Origin: Rhineura floridana
Lineage: Eukaryota > Chordata > Lepidosauria > Squamata > Rhineuridae
Assembly (NCBI RefSeq): GCF_030035675.1
Contig: NC_084487.1
Coordinates: 26,206,474 to 26,270,473 of the forward strand
Direction: 5' to 3'
Length of the DNA stretch: 64,000 bases
Shown: one piece after another, positions 63,675 to 64,000 of the stretch
Layout of the letters: every line of letters begins with the position of its first letter
Numbering within the stretch: position 1 is the stretch's first letter
Notes under the pieces: generated by a model
Told to the model about the DNA's origin: nothing
The model's input: the letters and a program-made list of their open reading frames with translations, nothing else
Database searches by the model: none
Made by a program: the position numbers and the translations under genes

Positions 63675-63895
63675 GAGCCAATGTGTCAGGGTAGTTAAGA
63701 GTGCTAGACTAGGAGCAGGGAGACCCAGGTTGACATCCCCACTCAGCCATGAAGCCCACTGGGCCAGTCACACACTCTCGGCTAAATTTGCCTCATAGGT
63801 TTGCTATGAGGATGCAAAATGGGGAAATGGGGAGAACAACATACTGTCCTGAGTTCTTTGGAGGAAAGATGGGATAAAAATGTAATAAATATACT
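63675..63895 (+). mobile_element. tRNA-headed SINE in KDM5A intron 16
   Basis: Plus strand: a head with gtgtcagggtagttaagag and cccaggttgacatcccc (A- and B-box-like), a core with gggccagtcacacactctc and a tail ggaggaaagatgggataaaaatgtaataaat. Confidence 0.7.
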
Positions 63896-64000
63896 GAGTG
63901 AATAGTCCAACTGGTAGTGAATAAGAAGATCAAAATGCATTTCAACCTAAGTCATCTTCAGTTGCATGGGTTTAAATGTTGGCAGATTAGTCGGTCCAGA

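Overview
The window is nuclear DNA from a vertebrate, most likely a squamate reptile. It holds two protein-coding genes that point away from each other. CCDC77 lies on the minus strand in the left third, with its complete coding sequence in 11 coding exons. The 5' part of KDM5A lies on the plus strand in the right half, with coding exons 1-16; the remaining exons are beyond the right edge. Exon borders were set by protein similarity recalled from the human orthologues, GT/AG splice sites and exact phase bookkeeping. The squamate call rests on repeat content: tRNA-headed SINEs, some with a Bov-B-like tail, a 5S-rRNA-like SINE, CR1/L2-type LINEs, many small DNA-transposon derivatives and a chromodomain Ty3/Gypsy element. 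The species cannot be told from the sequence.

Layout. 1-19.4 kb: CCDC77, read right to left, with introns full of LINE, SINE and MITE fragments. About 20.95-21.46 kb: a small CpG-rich, CCAAT-box-bearing patch that is the best candidate for the CCDC77 promoter. 21.5-30.9 kb: intergenic DNA made mostly of repeats, including a long CR1/L2-type LINE (about 24.6-28.66 kb) and members of a foldback DNA-transposon family with 10-bp target duplications. 30.88-31.87 kb: the CpG island and first exon of KDM5A. 31.8-64 kb: KDM5A exons 1-16. Intron 12 is swollen to 6.8 kb by an antisense Ty3/Gypsy chromovirus with two LTRs (53,761-59,509).

Gene roles. KDM5A is a nuclear Fe(II)/2-oxoglutarate-dependent histone H3K4me3/me2 demethylase; the part in the window carries JmjN, ARID, PHD1, the whole JmjC catalytic core and the C5HC2 zinc finger. 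CCDC77 is a coiled-coil protein of poorly known function. In human the two genes are head to head and nearly touching; here about 10 kb of repeat-rich DNA separates the two putative promoters. I see no RNA genes, CRISPR arrays, operons or prokaryote-like systems. The most unusual items are the foldback family, precisely datable nested insertions, an in-frame MITE inside a LINE reverse transcriptase, and a 21-bp coding tandem repeat that lengthens CCDC77.
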